A DNA stretch of 7,054 bases from Planctomycetota bacterium (GCA_018828825.1 JAHJUV010000104.1:1-7054); one strand, 5' to 3'; counted from the stretch's first letter, positions 1-6,883 are shown. The notes: a model not told the origin generated them from the sequence alone. Made by a program: numbers and translations.

Positions 1-1293
1 AGAAGCGATAAATGGCTGTGTATGATGTATCCGAGACTTTGTCTTTTAAAAGAATTTTTAAAAGAAGATGGCGCAATTTTTGTAAGCATTGATGACGATG
101 AAGGCCATTATCTTAAAGCATTGATGGATGAAATTTTTGGCAGAAACAATTTTATAGCAAATATCATTTGGCAAAAAAAGTTTTCACCCCAAAATGATGC
201 AAAATGGCTTTCGGACAGTCACGACCATATTTTAGTTTTTGCAAAAAACAAAAATATTTGGAGACCTAATTTATTGCCTCGAACAGAGAAAATGAATGAG
301 CGATATAAGAATCCGGATAATGATCCTCGTGGACTTTGGACTTCGGGAGGACTTGATGTTAAAACATATTCTGCAGAATATGATTATCCTATAACAACAC
401 CATCTGGACGGATTGTAAATCCGCCAGGAGGTTCTTGTTGGCGGTTATCAAAAGAGCGACTCGAAGTATATAAAAAAGATAATAGGATTTGGTTCGGTGA
501 AAATGGGAATAATGTTCCAAGAATTAAAAGATTTCTTTCAGAAGTTAAAGATGGAGTAACCTCAATGACAGTTTGGTTACACTCCGAAGTAGGGCATAAT
601 CAAGAAGCTAAACAAGAGCTAAATAAAATATTAGGTGAAAACGCAGATAATGTTTTTGATACACCTAAGCCGGTTAGATTGATAGAAAGAATCATTCAAC
701 TTTCAGCGGGCAAAGATGATGTTATTTTGGATTCCTTTGCAGGTAGTGGGACAACCGGACATACGGTATTGAAGATGAATAAACAGGATGGAGGGCATAG
801 GCGATTTATTCTTGTTGAAATGGAAACAGAAATTTGCCAGAAGATAACATACGATAGGTTAAAATCTGCTGTAAAAGGATATACCCACAATGATACGAAT
901 GTTGAAGGATTGGGCGGAGGATTCAGGTATTGTAAATTGGATAAGCCATTATTTGACGAGACGGAAAAAATCGGAGAGACGGTAAAATTTGCAGATTTGG
1001 CGGCGCATATATTTTTTACGGAGACGGGCAAGCCAATACCGAAACGAACAAACGGAGCAAGTCCATTTTTAGGAACGGCAAACGAAACAGGTTATTATTT
1101 ATTATTCAATGGGATTTTGGGAGATAAAACGCCAACTGGTGGAAATGTAATGACTGGCAAAGTGCTGGAGAGCTTGCCAAAACATAACGGACAAAAGGTT
1201 ATTTTTGGAGAAGGATGCAGATTAGGAAATGCGAGATTAAAAAGAGAGCAAATAATATTCAAGCAATTACCTTATGAGATAAAGGTGTCGTAA
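1..1293 (+). CDS. mod: Type III restriction-modification methyltransferase (Mod), 5' truncated by window
   Basis: Site-specific adenine DNA methyltransferase, the modification and recognition subunit of a type III system. The reading frame is open from base 1 and 430 residues are visible. An internal ATG at 22 exists, but the homologous region (DKWLCMMYPRL...GAIFVSIDD) runs upstream of it, so the true start and the DPPY-type catalytic motif lie outside the window. Visible parts, numbered from the ATG at 22: the conserved IFVSIDD segment (19-25); a variable middle (about 50-180) likely to include target recognition; EVGHNQEAKQEL (189-200); the FDTPKP-LI segment (212-221); the SAM-binding loop LDSFAGSGTT (236-245); and an acidic VEME strand end (265-268). 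Motif I lying C-terminal to the catalytic region is the beta-class order. A further C-terminal domain (about 290-423, ending FKQLPYEI) is one I recall from Mod proteins paired with this kind of Res. N6-adenine as product is inferred from the family; the target site cannot be read. Confidence 0.93.
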   Translation, partial: RSDKWLCMMYPRLCLLKEFLKEDGAIFVSIDDDEGHYLKALMDEIFGRNNFIANIIWQKKFSPQNDAKWLSDSHDHILVFAKNKNIWRPNLLPRTEKMNERYKNPDNDPRGLWTSGGLDVKTYSAEYDYPITTPSGRIVNPPGGSCWRLSKERLEVYKKDNRIWFGENGNNVPRIKRFLSEVKDGVTSMTVWLHSEVGHNQEAKQELNKILGENADNVFDTPKPVRLIERIIQLSAGKDDVILDSFAGSGTTGHTVLKMNKQDGGHRRFILVEMETEICQKITYDRLKSAVKGYTHNDTNVEGLGGGFRYCKLDKPLFDETEKIGETVKFADLAAHIFFTETGKPIPKRTNGASPFLGTANETGYYLLFNGILGDKTPTGGNVMTGKVLESLPKHNGQKVIFGEGCRLGNARLKREQIIFKQLPYEIKVS

Positions 1294-3896
1294 TGGCATT
1301 TGAGTTGAAACCATATCAGAAGCGTTGCATTAAAGAATTAGAAAAATATTTTCGCAGAACGACTGAATTAGATGACGCAAATACAGCATTTTACAAGCAG
1401 GTAAACCGCAAGTATTATCCTGTAAAGGGACTCGAAGGCCTTCCCTATGTATGTATTCGAGTGCCAACAGGCGGAGGCAAGACGGCGCTGGCGGCATATT
1501 CGGTGGGAACCGCAGCGGAAAATCTGCTTAGGACAGAGAGATGTTTAGTCTTGTGGCTTGCACCGACGACGCAGATTGTCGAGCAAACCTTAAACGCACT
1601 GCAAGATAAGAGGCATCCATACAGGCAGGCATTAGACAATGATTTTGATGGCTGCGTTAGTGTATTAGACATCAAGGCTGCATTAGGACTTCAACGAGGG
1701 ACATTAGAATCTGATACCGTAATAGTTGTATCGACAATGCATGCTCCGCGTATAGGGGAAACAGAGGGGCGAAGGATTTATGCAGAAGACAATAGTGCAT
1801 TAATGCCGCATTTTGAAAATCTTAAAGCTGAACAGTTATTACTTTTGGATAAGACTGAGGCTGGCAAACCTGCTTGTAGCCTTGCCAATGTTTTTAGATT
1901 ACACCGACCAATAATTATTGTTGATGAGGCACATAACGCAAGAACACCTTTATCATTTGAATCTTTGGCAAGATTTAGGCCTTCCTGTATTTTGGAATTT
2001 ACCGCAACACCAAATCAGAATTTTGAAGGCGGAAATGAGCCGAGCAATGTTTTGACGCATGTATCAGCGGCAGAATTAAAGACAGACCAAATGATAAAGC
2101 TGCCAATTTATTTAAAGGCTAAGCCGCAATGGATAGAGGCGGTTCGAGAAGCATTAGATAAACAAACAGAATTAGAAAAGCTCGCAATTGAAGAGGAAAA
2201 AGAAACAGGGCAGTATATAAGGCCAATAATTCTGTTTCAGGCACAAAGGAATATTACGGGAGAACAAAATATTACTTATGATGTTTTGAAGAAAAAGCTT
2301 ATCGAAGAATTTCAAATTCATGAGGAGCAAATTGCAATATCGACAGGCGCACAAAATGATCTTGAAGGAATTGACGTTCTTTCAAAAAATGAAAAAATTA
2401 GATATATAATAACTGTTGATAAATTGCGAGAGGGTTGGGATTGTCCATTTGCATATATTCTTTGCACAATATCTAATCTTAGAAGCAGTACGGCCGTAGA
2501 ACAGATACTTGGCAGAATTTTACGGATGCCATACGTAACGAAACGAACATACGAAGAACTGAATCGTGCATACGCATATACCACATCATCGGATTTTAAG
2601 GCGGCTGCAGACACCTTAACCGAAGCGCTTGTTGATAGCGGATTTGAAAAATTTGAAGCGAAGGAAATGGTTAAATCAATTGACGGGGGAAATGAATTCC
2701 TTCCATTATTTCATTCGCCGGTATCTGAAACTATCAGTACAAAGATAAATACAAAAGATATACCTGAAAATCTTCGTGATAAATTGAGCTTTAGAGAAAC
2801 GGAAACAGGATTAGAAGTTGTATATACAGGACCAGCAATAAAGGCAGGAGATGCGGAAAAGCTTAAAGAGGCAATAAATAACGACAAAGATAAAAACGCC
2901 ATAGAACGGCTTGTCAGAAAATCGCGAGGACAGGAGAGTACGCCAGCGGCAGTGGGCGCAAAATTTGAAATTCCAATCCTTGCAATGAGAATCGATAGAC
3001 AGTTAGAATTATTTGAAGATCAATTCAGGGAAGTACCATGGAAATTAAGCAGTTGCGATGCGACTTTGTCTGAACAGGATTTTTCTTTGAATCGAGCCAA
3101 AGAAAGAACTGCAAATATCGATGTAACAAAAGACGGCAAGATAGAATATTCATTTATTTCTGAATTACAGAGACAGCTTTCTTTATCAGATATCCACGGG
3201 CCCAAAAATGAAACTGAATTAACTATCTGGCTTGATCAAAATATTAATCATAAAGATATAACTCAAATTGAGGCAAATTTATTCATAAGCAAGATGATAA
3301 GTTCGCTTATAAAAAATCGAGGATTGACACTAGAAGAACTTATAATCAATAGATGGCGACTAAAAGATGCAACAGAGCAGTTGATATCTCAACATCGGAA
3401 AATATTTTTAAAACAAACTTATCAAAGAATGCTTTTGCCGGAATTTGAAACACCGTTAGAAGTGGACCCGACATTTTGTTTCACATTCGATAATAACAGA
3501 TATCCTGCTTCAAGATTTTATGATGGGCCATTTAAACCTAGTAAACATTTTTATTTGAATCCGGGGGATATGAACGGTGAAGAGGCGGATTGTGCAGCTT
3601 TTATTGATGGTTTAGACGAAGTTGAATATTGGGTGCGAAATCTTGATAGAGAAGATTATTCATTTTGGCTACAAACTTCTACTGATAAATTCTATCCCGA
3701 TTTTGTAGTGCAATTGAAAGATGGTCGTGTACTTGTTGTTGAATACAAAGGTGCTCATATTGCCGATAGCGCTGATACAGAAGAGAAGGATAATATTGGC
3801 AAAATATGGGCAATGAGGTCGAAAGGTCGTTGCCTTTTCAGGATGGTCGGTAAGGATGACTACCAAGCCAAGATACTATCAGCGATTGGTAAGTAA
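1293..3896 (+). CDS. res: Type III restriction endonuclease subunit (Res), helicase-nuclease
   Basis: 867-residue restriction subunit: an SF2 DEAD/DEAH-type ATPase that moves along DNA, joined to a C-terminal nuclease, acting in complex with Mod on unmethylated DNA. Helicase motifs in order: Walker A PTGGGKT (58-64), APTTQ (90-94), Walker B DEAH (211-214), motif III FTATP (236-240), motif V region VDKLREGWDC (375-384), motif VI EQILGRILR (403-411). The C-terminus carries a PD-(D/E)XK nuclease pattern: YPDF with Asp803, then VVEYKG with Glu817 and Lys819. All key residues are present and the frame is uninterrupted, so the enzyme looks intact. The length is somewhat below the roughly 970 residues of EcoP15I Res. 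The ATG overlaps the mod stop as TAATG (1291-1295), so reinitiation after mod translation is the likely way it is expressed. The gene is AT-rich compared with the aconitase downstream, consistent with transfer. Confidence 0.95.
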   Translation: MAFELKPYQKRCIKELEKYFRRTTELDDANTAFYKQVNRKYYPVKGLEGLPYVCIRVPTGGGKTALAAYSVGTAAENLLRTERCLVLWLAPTTQIVEQTLNALQDKRHPYRQALDNDFDGCVSVLDIKAALGLQRGTLESDTVIVVSTMHAPRIGETEGRRIYAEDNSALMPHFENLKAEQLLLLDKTEAGKPACSLANVFRLHRPIIIVDEAHNARTPLSFESLARFRPSCILEFTATPNQNFEGGNEPSNVLTHVSAAELKTDQMIKLPIYLKAKPQWIEAVREALDKQTELEKLAIEEEKETGQYIRPIILFQAQRNITGEQNITYDVLKKKLIEEFQIHEEQIAISTGAQNDLEGIDVLSKNEKIRYIITVDKLREGWDCPFAYILCTISNLRSSTAVEQILGRILRMPYVTKRTYEELNRAYAYTTSSDFKAAADTLTEALVDSGFEKFEAKEMVKSIDGGNEFLPLFHSPVSETISTKINTKDIPENLRDKLSFRETETGLEVVYTGPAIKAGDAEKLKEAINNDKDKNAIERLVRKSRGQESTPAAVGAKFEIPILAMRIDRQLELFEDQFREVPWKLSSCDATLSEQDFSLNRAKERTANIDVTKDGKIEYSFISELQRQLSLSDIHGPKNETELTIWLDQNINHKDITQIEANLFISKMISSLIKNRGLTLEELIINRWRLKDATEQLISQHRKIFLKQTYQRMLLPEFETPLEVDPTFCFTFDNNRYPASRFYDGPFKPSKHFYLNPGDMNGEEADCAAFIDGLDEVEYWVRNLDREDYSFWLQTSTDKFYPDFVVQLKDGRVLVVEYKGAHIADSADTEEKDNIGKIWAMRSKGRCLFRMVGKDDYQAKILSAIGK

Positions 3897-3899
3897 GTT

Positions 3900-3930
3900 T
3901 TGACTTAATGAGATGCCCTGATGGGATAAT
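3900..3930 (+). promoter_or_regulatory. Candidate promoter for the GIY-YIG gene
   Basis: TTGACT (3900-3905) resembles a -35 box. GATAAT (3925-3930) resembles a -10 box and is preceded by TG at 3922-3923, the extended -10 arrangement. The 19-base spacer is longer than ideal, which the extended -10 could offset. Transcription would begin near 3937. The -10 lies inside the left arm of the inverted repeat at 3909-3987, so a protein binding that repeat could block it. This is inferred from consensus resemblance only. Confidence 0.33.
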
Positions 3931-3987
3931 ATAAGTACTTCAAAGAAGCCATCACAGGTATCCCACAGGGTAAACTGTCGCATCTCA
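3909..3987 (+). repeat. Structured inverted-repeat element upstream of the GIY-YIG gene
   Basis: An outer stem pairs TGAGATGC (3909-3916) with GCATCTCA (3980-3987). An inner stem pairs 3917-3928 (CCTG, bulged A at 3921, TGGGATA) with TATCCCACAGG (3959-3969), giving 11 pairs. The two stems stack directly on the left side; ten unpaired bases (3970-3979) separate them on the right. Inside the loop is a small CTTC-AAA-GAAG hairpin (3938-3948) and an 8-base palindrome AAGTACTT (3933-3940). The left inner arm can also pair with CCATCACAGG (3949-3958), a competing fold. No U-tract follows, so it is not a standard terminator. It ends five bases before the ribosome binding site. It may act as an RNA leader, an operator or a mobile-element end; the sequence does not say which. 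Confidence 0.7.
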
Positions 3988-3991
3988 ATAT

Positions 3992-3997
3992 AGGAAG
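3992..3997 (+). promoter_or_regulatory. Ribosome binding site of the GIY-YIG gene
   Basis: AGGAAG sits five bases before the ATG at 4003 and fixes that start. It lies just outside the 3' arm of the upstream inverted repeat, so folding of that element could influence access to it. Confidence 0.7.
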
Positions 3998-4002
3998 TTT
4001 TT

Positions 4003-4269
4003 ATGAGTAAGTTTTATTATGTGTATGTTCTGTTATCGGAAAAAGACCATAAATTTTATATCGGCTGTACGGGCGACATCAAAAAAAGGATAGAGGAACA
4101 TAACAGAGGTAAGGTTTCGACAACAAGGAGCAGACGACCATTAAAACTGATTTACTGGGAAGGACGCCTGAATAAGCAGGATGCAGCCAGCCGAGAAAGA
4201 TATTTGAAGACAACATGGGGCAAGCGATATATTAAAAGCAGATTGAAACAATATCTGGCCGGACTATGA
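4003..4269 (+). CDS. Small GIY-YIG nuclease superfamily protein (UPF0213/YhbQ-like)
   Basis: An 88-residue, single-domain GIY-YIG protein, predicted cytoplasmic and DNA-directed. The signature is complete: Y-V-Y at 6-8 stands for GIY and Y-I-G at 19-21 for YIG. These are followed by the helix GDIKKRIEEHN (24-34), with Arg29 as the likely catalytic arginine and His33 conserved in the family. The RRPLKLIYWE strand (44-53) comes next, then SRERYLK (63-69), where Glu65 is the probable metal-binding glutamate. The tail TWGKRYIKSRLKQYL is strongly basic. The length is normal for stand-alone members. Biochemical roles of these short proteins are mostly unknown; some relatives cut DNA. The gene has its own ribosome binding site and is flanked on both sides by inverted-repeat structures. 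It is separated from res by 106 bases and from the aconitase gene by 215 bases, so it looks like an independent unit rather than part of either operon. Confidence 0.92.
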   Translation: MSKFYYVYVLLSEKDHKFYIGCTGDIKKRIEEHNRGKVSTTRSRRPLKLIYWEGRLNKQDAASRERYLKTTWGKRYIKSRLKQYLAGL

Positions 4270-4303
4270 AATCGATGGCGAAACGAAAACGAAAACCAGA
4301 AGA

Positions 4304-4334
4304 CCGCCGAAGCGGGGAAACTTCGTCATAGGCG
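4304..4334 (+). other. Small hairpin region after the GIY-YIG gene
   Basis: Two alternative small folds are visible. One is CCGC (4304-4307) with GCGG (4312-4315) around a CGAA loop. The other is CGCC-GAAG (4305-4312) with CTTC (4321-4324) and GGCG (4331-4334), leaving GTCATA bulged. Both cannot form at once. No U-run follows. Such short stems can occur by chance; it is listed because it directly adjoins the much stronger repeat at 4337-4399. Confidence 0.3.
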
Positions 4335-4336
4335 AA

Positions 4337-4399
4337 TCCCGCACCTATTCATTATACCGTAGTGATATAGGAGTAATTGAATACTCAATAGGTGCGGGA
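4337..4399 (+). repeat. Perfect 13-bp inverted repeat enclosing two hairpins
   Basis: TCCCGCACCTATT (4337-4349) is perfectly complementary to AATAGGTGCGGGA (4387-4399). The 37-base interior can form two side-by-side hairpins: TATA/TATA (4353-4356 with 4366-4369) and GAGTA/TACTC (4371-4375 with 4382-4386, six-base loop). Together they would give a three-way junction closed by a GC-rich stem. No T-run follows on the + strand and the enclosed loop is long, so it is not a typical rho-independent terminator, though it could still stop or protect transcripts. It begins 67 bases after the GIY-YIG stop and ends 20 bases before the candidate aconitase -35 box. It may be a cassette end, an RNA structure or a cruciform-forming site. 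Confidence 0.75.
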
Positions 4400-4419
4400 C
4401 TAAACACGGTTTAATATTG

Positions 4420-4448
4420 TTGAAAATCGACCCATCCGCGATTAAAAT
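4420..4448 (+). promoter_or_regulatory. Candidate sigma70-type promoter of the aconitase gene
   Basis: TTGAAA (4420-4425) and TAAAAT (4443-4448) are separated by exactly 17 bases, each one mismatch from the bacterial consensus. Transcription would start near 4455, giving a leader of about 30 bases. Just upstream, TAAAC-ACG-GTTTA (4401-4413) is a small palindrome that could be an operator, though it is short. The promoter is predicted by resemblance only. Confidence 0.5.
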
Positions 4449-4473
4449 TACGTTTTAAATTGTCAAGAAAAAC

Positions 4474-4478
4474 AGGAG
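4474..4478 (+). promoter_or_regulatory. Ribosome binding site that selects the TTG start of aconitase
   Basis: AGGAG lies six bases before TTG at 4485. No in-frame ATG is near, and the family's usual N-terminus (MAKTLTYKIIEKHL) begins exactly there, so the TTG is the start. Confidence 0.85.
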
Positions 4479-4484
4479 TATCAA

Positions 4485-6473
4485 TTGGCAAAAACACTTA
4501 CTTACAAAATCATCGAAAAACACCTTGCTGACGGGGCGCTCGAAAAAAACAGCCCAATCGGGGTTAAAATCGACCAGACACTGACGCAGGATGCTACGGG
4601 AACAACCGCGTTTTTGCTGTTCGAATCGATGGGCGAAGAACGCGTGGGAACCGAGGTTTCCGTAAGTTATATCGACCACAATATGAGCCAGTTCGGGCCT
4701 GAAAATCATAACGACCATATTTACCTGCAGACAATAGCCGCCAAGACGGGTGTGTATTTTTCCCGGCCGGGCAACGGGATTTGCCATCAGGTACATCTCG
4801 AACGATTCGGCAAGCCCGGCGCGACACTTCTCGGCAGCGATTCGCACACGCCCACCGGCGGCGGGATTGGGATGCTGGCGATTGGAGCGGGCGGATTAGA
4901 TGTGGCGGTGGCGATGGGAGGCGGAGCGTTTTACCTTAGCTGTCCGAAAGTCATCGGCGTTAAACTTGTCGGTTCGCTGGGGAAGTGGGTGGCAAGCAAA
5001 GATATAATCCTTAAACTGCTCAGCATCCTGACGACCAAAGGAAATGTCGGATGTGTAGTCGAATATTTCGGAGCCGGCGTGTCAACATTGACCGTGCCGC
5101 AAAGAGCAACGGTAACAAATATGGGGGCCGAGCTGGGAGTAACGACGAGTATTTTCCCATCCGATGAGCAGACGCGAAAATTCCTCGCCGCACAGGGAAG
5201 AGAAAAAGATTACCGGCCATTGGCGGCTGACGAAGGGTGCGAATACGATAAGGTTATTGAAATCGACCTTTCTAACTTAGAGCCGATGGCGGCGTGTTCG
5301 CCTTCGCCGGACAATATAAAGACGATAAAATCGCTGGCGGGGACAAAAGTCAGCCAGGTTATCATCGGAAGTTGTACAAATTCGAGTTTTACCGACCTGA
5401 TGATGGTCGCAAAAGTACTTAAAGGAAAAATTGTTAATCCGGCGGTTGAATTCGCAATCGCGCCGGGCAGCAAACAGGTTTTAAATATGCTCGCAGACAA
5501 CGGCGATTTGGCGGATATTGTCGGGGCAGGGGGGCGGATTCTCGAATCGGCATGCGGGCCCTGCATAGGTCAGGGTTTTTCACCTGCGGACGGAACGGTA
5601 TCTATCAGAACATTCAATAGGAACTTTGCAGGCAGGACAGGTACGAAAAATGATAATGTCTTTTTGGTAAGTCCCGAGGTCGCAGTCGTCGCGGCGATAA
5701 AAGGCGAAGTCGTCGACCCACGGACAAGCGGAATTGAATATCCGAAAATCGAGATGCCGGAAAAATTCCTTATCGACGATAATATGATTCAAAAACCTCT
5801 GGCGCCGAAGGAAGCGAAAGATGTTAAGGTTCTTCGCGGGCCGACAATCGTAGTTCCTGAAGCGGCTAAGAAACTGCCTGATAATCTAAGCGGCAAGGTA
5901 CTGCTCAAATGCGGCGATAAAATTACAACCGACCATATTATGCCCGCAGGGGCGTTTCTGAAATATCGTTCAAACGTGCCGGAGTATTCCAAATGCATCT
6001 TTAACTGCTTCAACGAACAGGGAAAGCCAAGCTTTGCACAAAGGGCGCTGGGGCTGAAGGAAAAAGGGATCGGCGGGATTGTTGTCGCGGCCGAGAGCTA
6101 CGGGCAGGGTTCGAGCCGGGAACACGCAGCGCTTTGTCCGATGTATCTGGGCGTTAAAATGATAATCGCAAAGAGCATTGAAAGAATCCACAAGGCCAAT
6201 CTGATTAACTTTGCCGTTCTGCCGATCGAATTTGAAACCGGAGCCGATTACGAAAAAATAAATCAGGACGATGATCTTGAAGTGAAAAATCTTAACGATG
6301 CGATAAAATCCGCGGACTCTATCGTTGTAAAAAATAAAACGAGCGGCTTTGAATTCAAGTGCAGTATGAAACTGTCCGGCAGGGACAGAGAAATTCTGCT
6401 TGCGGGCGGACTGTTGAACTACACCAGAGAAGGGACAAAGGCACAGAGTAAAGAAACGATTGCAAATGATTGA
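4485..6473 (+). CDS. acn: Aconitate hydratase, single-chain Aquifex-type
   Basis: [4Fe-4S] enzyme interconverting citrate and isocitrate through cis-aconitate in the TCA cycle; cytoplasmic. 662 residues, which fits the shorter Aquifex-type bacterial aconitases rather than AcnA (about 890) or AcnB (about 860). N-terminal motifs: DQTLTQDATGTTA (30-42), YIDHN (62-66), GSDSHTPTGGG (117-127). Cluster cysteine ligands: Cys297 in GSCTNSSFTD and Cys357/Cys360 in ACGPC. The FNRNFAGRTG motif is at 377-386. A linker around 430-465 leads to the C-terminal swivel domain, fused in one chain, with the substrate-binding YGQGSSREHAAL (539-550). Fusion of the swivel domain argues against LeuC/LeuD, which are separate proteins; homoaconitase activity cannot be excluded from sequence alone. 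All expected active-site motifs are intact. It has its own candidate promoter and AGGAG site with a TTG start. It is richer in GC than the restriction genes, as expected of a resident gene. Confidence 0.96.
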   Translation: MAKTLTYKIIEKHLADGALEKNSPIGVKIDQTLTQDATGTTAFLLFESMGEERVGTEVSVSYIDHNMSQFGPENHNDHIYLQTIAAKTGVYFSRPGNGICHQVHLERFGKPGATLLGSDSHTPTGGGIGMLAIGAGGLDVAVAMGGGAFYLSCPKVIGVKLVGSLGKWVASKDIILKLLSILTTKGNVGCVVEYFGAGVSTLTVPQRATVTNMGAELGVTTSIFPSDEQTRKFLAAQGREKDYRPLAADEGCEYDKVIEIDLSNLEPMAACSPSPDNIKTIKSLAGTKVSQVIIGSCTNSSFTDLMMVAKVLKGKIVNPAVEFAIAPGSKQVLNMLADNGDLADIVGAGGRILESACGPCIGQGFSPADGTVSIRTFNRNFAGRTGTKNDNVFLVSPEVAVVAAIKGEVVDPRTSGIEYPKIEMPEKFLIDDNMIQKPLAPKEAKDVKVLRGPTIVVPEAAKKLPDNLSGKVLLKCGDKITTDHIMPAGAFLKYRSNVPEYSKCIFNCFNEQGKPSFAQRALGLKEKGIGGIVVAAESYGQGSSREHAALCPMYLGVKMIIAKSIERIHKANLINFAVLPIEFETGADYEKINQDDDLEVKNLNDAIKSADSIVVKNKTSGFEFKCSMKLSGRDREILLAGGLLNYTREGTKAQSKETIAND

Positions 6474-6867
6474 GCAATCTGAAAGTTTGAAAAGCGTGCG
6501 GATAAAAACGTACAGAGACTTACTTGTTTGGCAAAAATCTATGGCTTTAGTTACAGAAATATATCGACTGTTAAAGTCGTTTCCCAAGGACGAAACTTAC
6601 GGGCTGGCTTCCCAAATAAGACGTTGCGCCGTTTCGGTTCCCAGCAATATAGCGGAAGGTTACGGCAGAAACTCAACCAACGATTACATTCGCTTTCTAT
6701 ATATCGCAACCGCTTCTCTGTACGAATTGCAGACCCAGATAGAGATTGCTTTGAATCTACAGTATCTGAGCAAAACCGATTTTGATAAACTCTATGAGTC
6801 GAGCAGGGAAATAGAGCGAATGCTCAGCAGTTTGACCGGGAAGCTAAATGATAAACGGAATAAGTAA
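6466..6867 (+). CDS. Four-helix-bundle protein, S23 / 23S rRNA intervening-sequence family
   Basis: A small 133-residue, largely helical protein of the family first seen encoded within intervening sequences of 23S rRNA and also found as free-standing genes; its function is unknown. Hallmarks are DLLVWQKSM (18-26), the long conserved block SFPKDETYGLASQIRRCAVSVPSNIAEG (38-65, key residues P40, Q50, R52-R53, P59, N61, E64-G65), and SLYELQTQI (84-92). The length matches the family. No rRNA sequence surrounds it here. The ATG at 6466 overlaps the end of the aconitase gene by 8 bases and has only a weak ribosome site. A TTG at 6460 and a GTG at 6496 are alternative starts; conservation begins after all of them. 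The overlap suggests translation coupled to the aconitase. The fold resembles the Avd accessory protein of diversity-generating retroelements, but no reverse transcriptase or repeat pair is present in the window. Confidence 0.92.
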   Translation: MIEQSESLKSVRIKTYRDLLVWQKSMALVTEIYRLLKSFPKDETYGLASQIRRCAVSVPSNIAEGYGRNSTNDYIRFLYIATASLYELQTQIEIALNLQYLSKTDFDKLYESSREIERMLSSLTGKLNDKRNK

Positions 6868-6883
6868 CTTTGTACCTTAACTA

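Noticed and set aside
173..179. A7 homopolymer in mod, considered as a phase-variation tract
   Set aside because: Type III mod genes can switch through simple repeats, but those are usually much longer; seven A in an AT-rich gene is unremarkable.
4266..4331. A 21-codon basic open frame (MKSMAKRKRKPEDRR...) whose ATG overlaps the GIY-YIG stop as ATGA
   Set aside because: Very short, no recognisable family, no clear ribosome site, and it runs into the structured region. The overlap alone is not enough to call a gene.
4337..4399. Rho-independent terminator
   Set aside because: The stem is strong, but the enclosed 37 bases are long and no T-run follows on the + strand, so the terminator label was not used.
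4455..4847. 130-codon minus-strand open frame over the start of acn
   Set aside because: Antisense shadow of conserved aconitase sequence.
6104..6119. GGGTTCGAGCC resembling a tRNA T-loop
   Set aside because: It encodes the conserved QGSSRE segment of aconitase and there is no tRNA cloverleaf around it.
5970..6587. 205-codon open frame on the minus strand
   Set aside because: Lies antisense to the aconitase and S23 genes, has no family resemblance, and is explained by the composition of the real genes.
6528..6785. 85-codon + strand open frame in another phase
   Set aside because: Overlaps the well-supported S23 gene entirely and shows no motif.
6466..6867. Avd protein of a diversity-generating retroelement
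   Set aside because: The S23 fold is similar, but there is no reverse transcriptase or template/variable repeat pair in the window.
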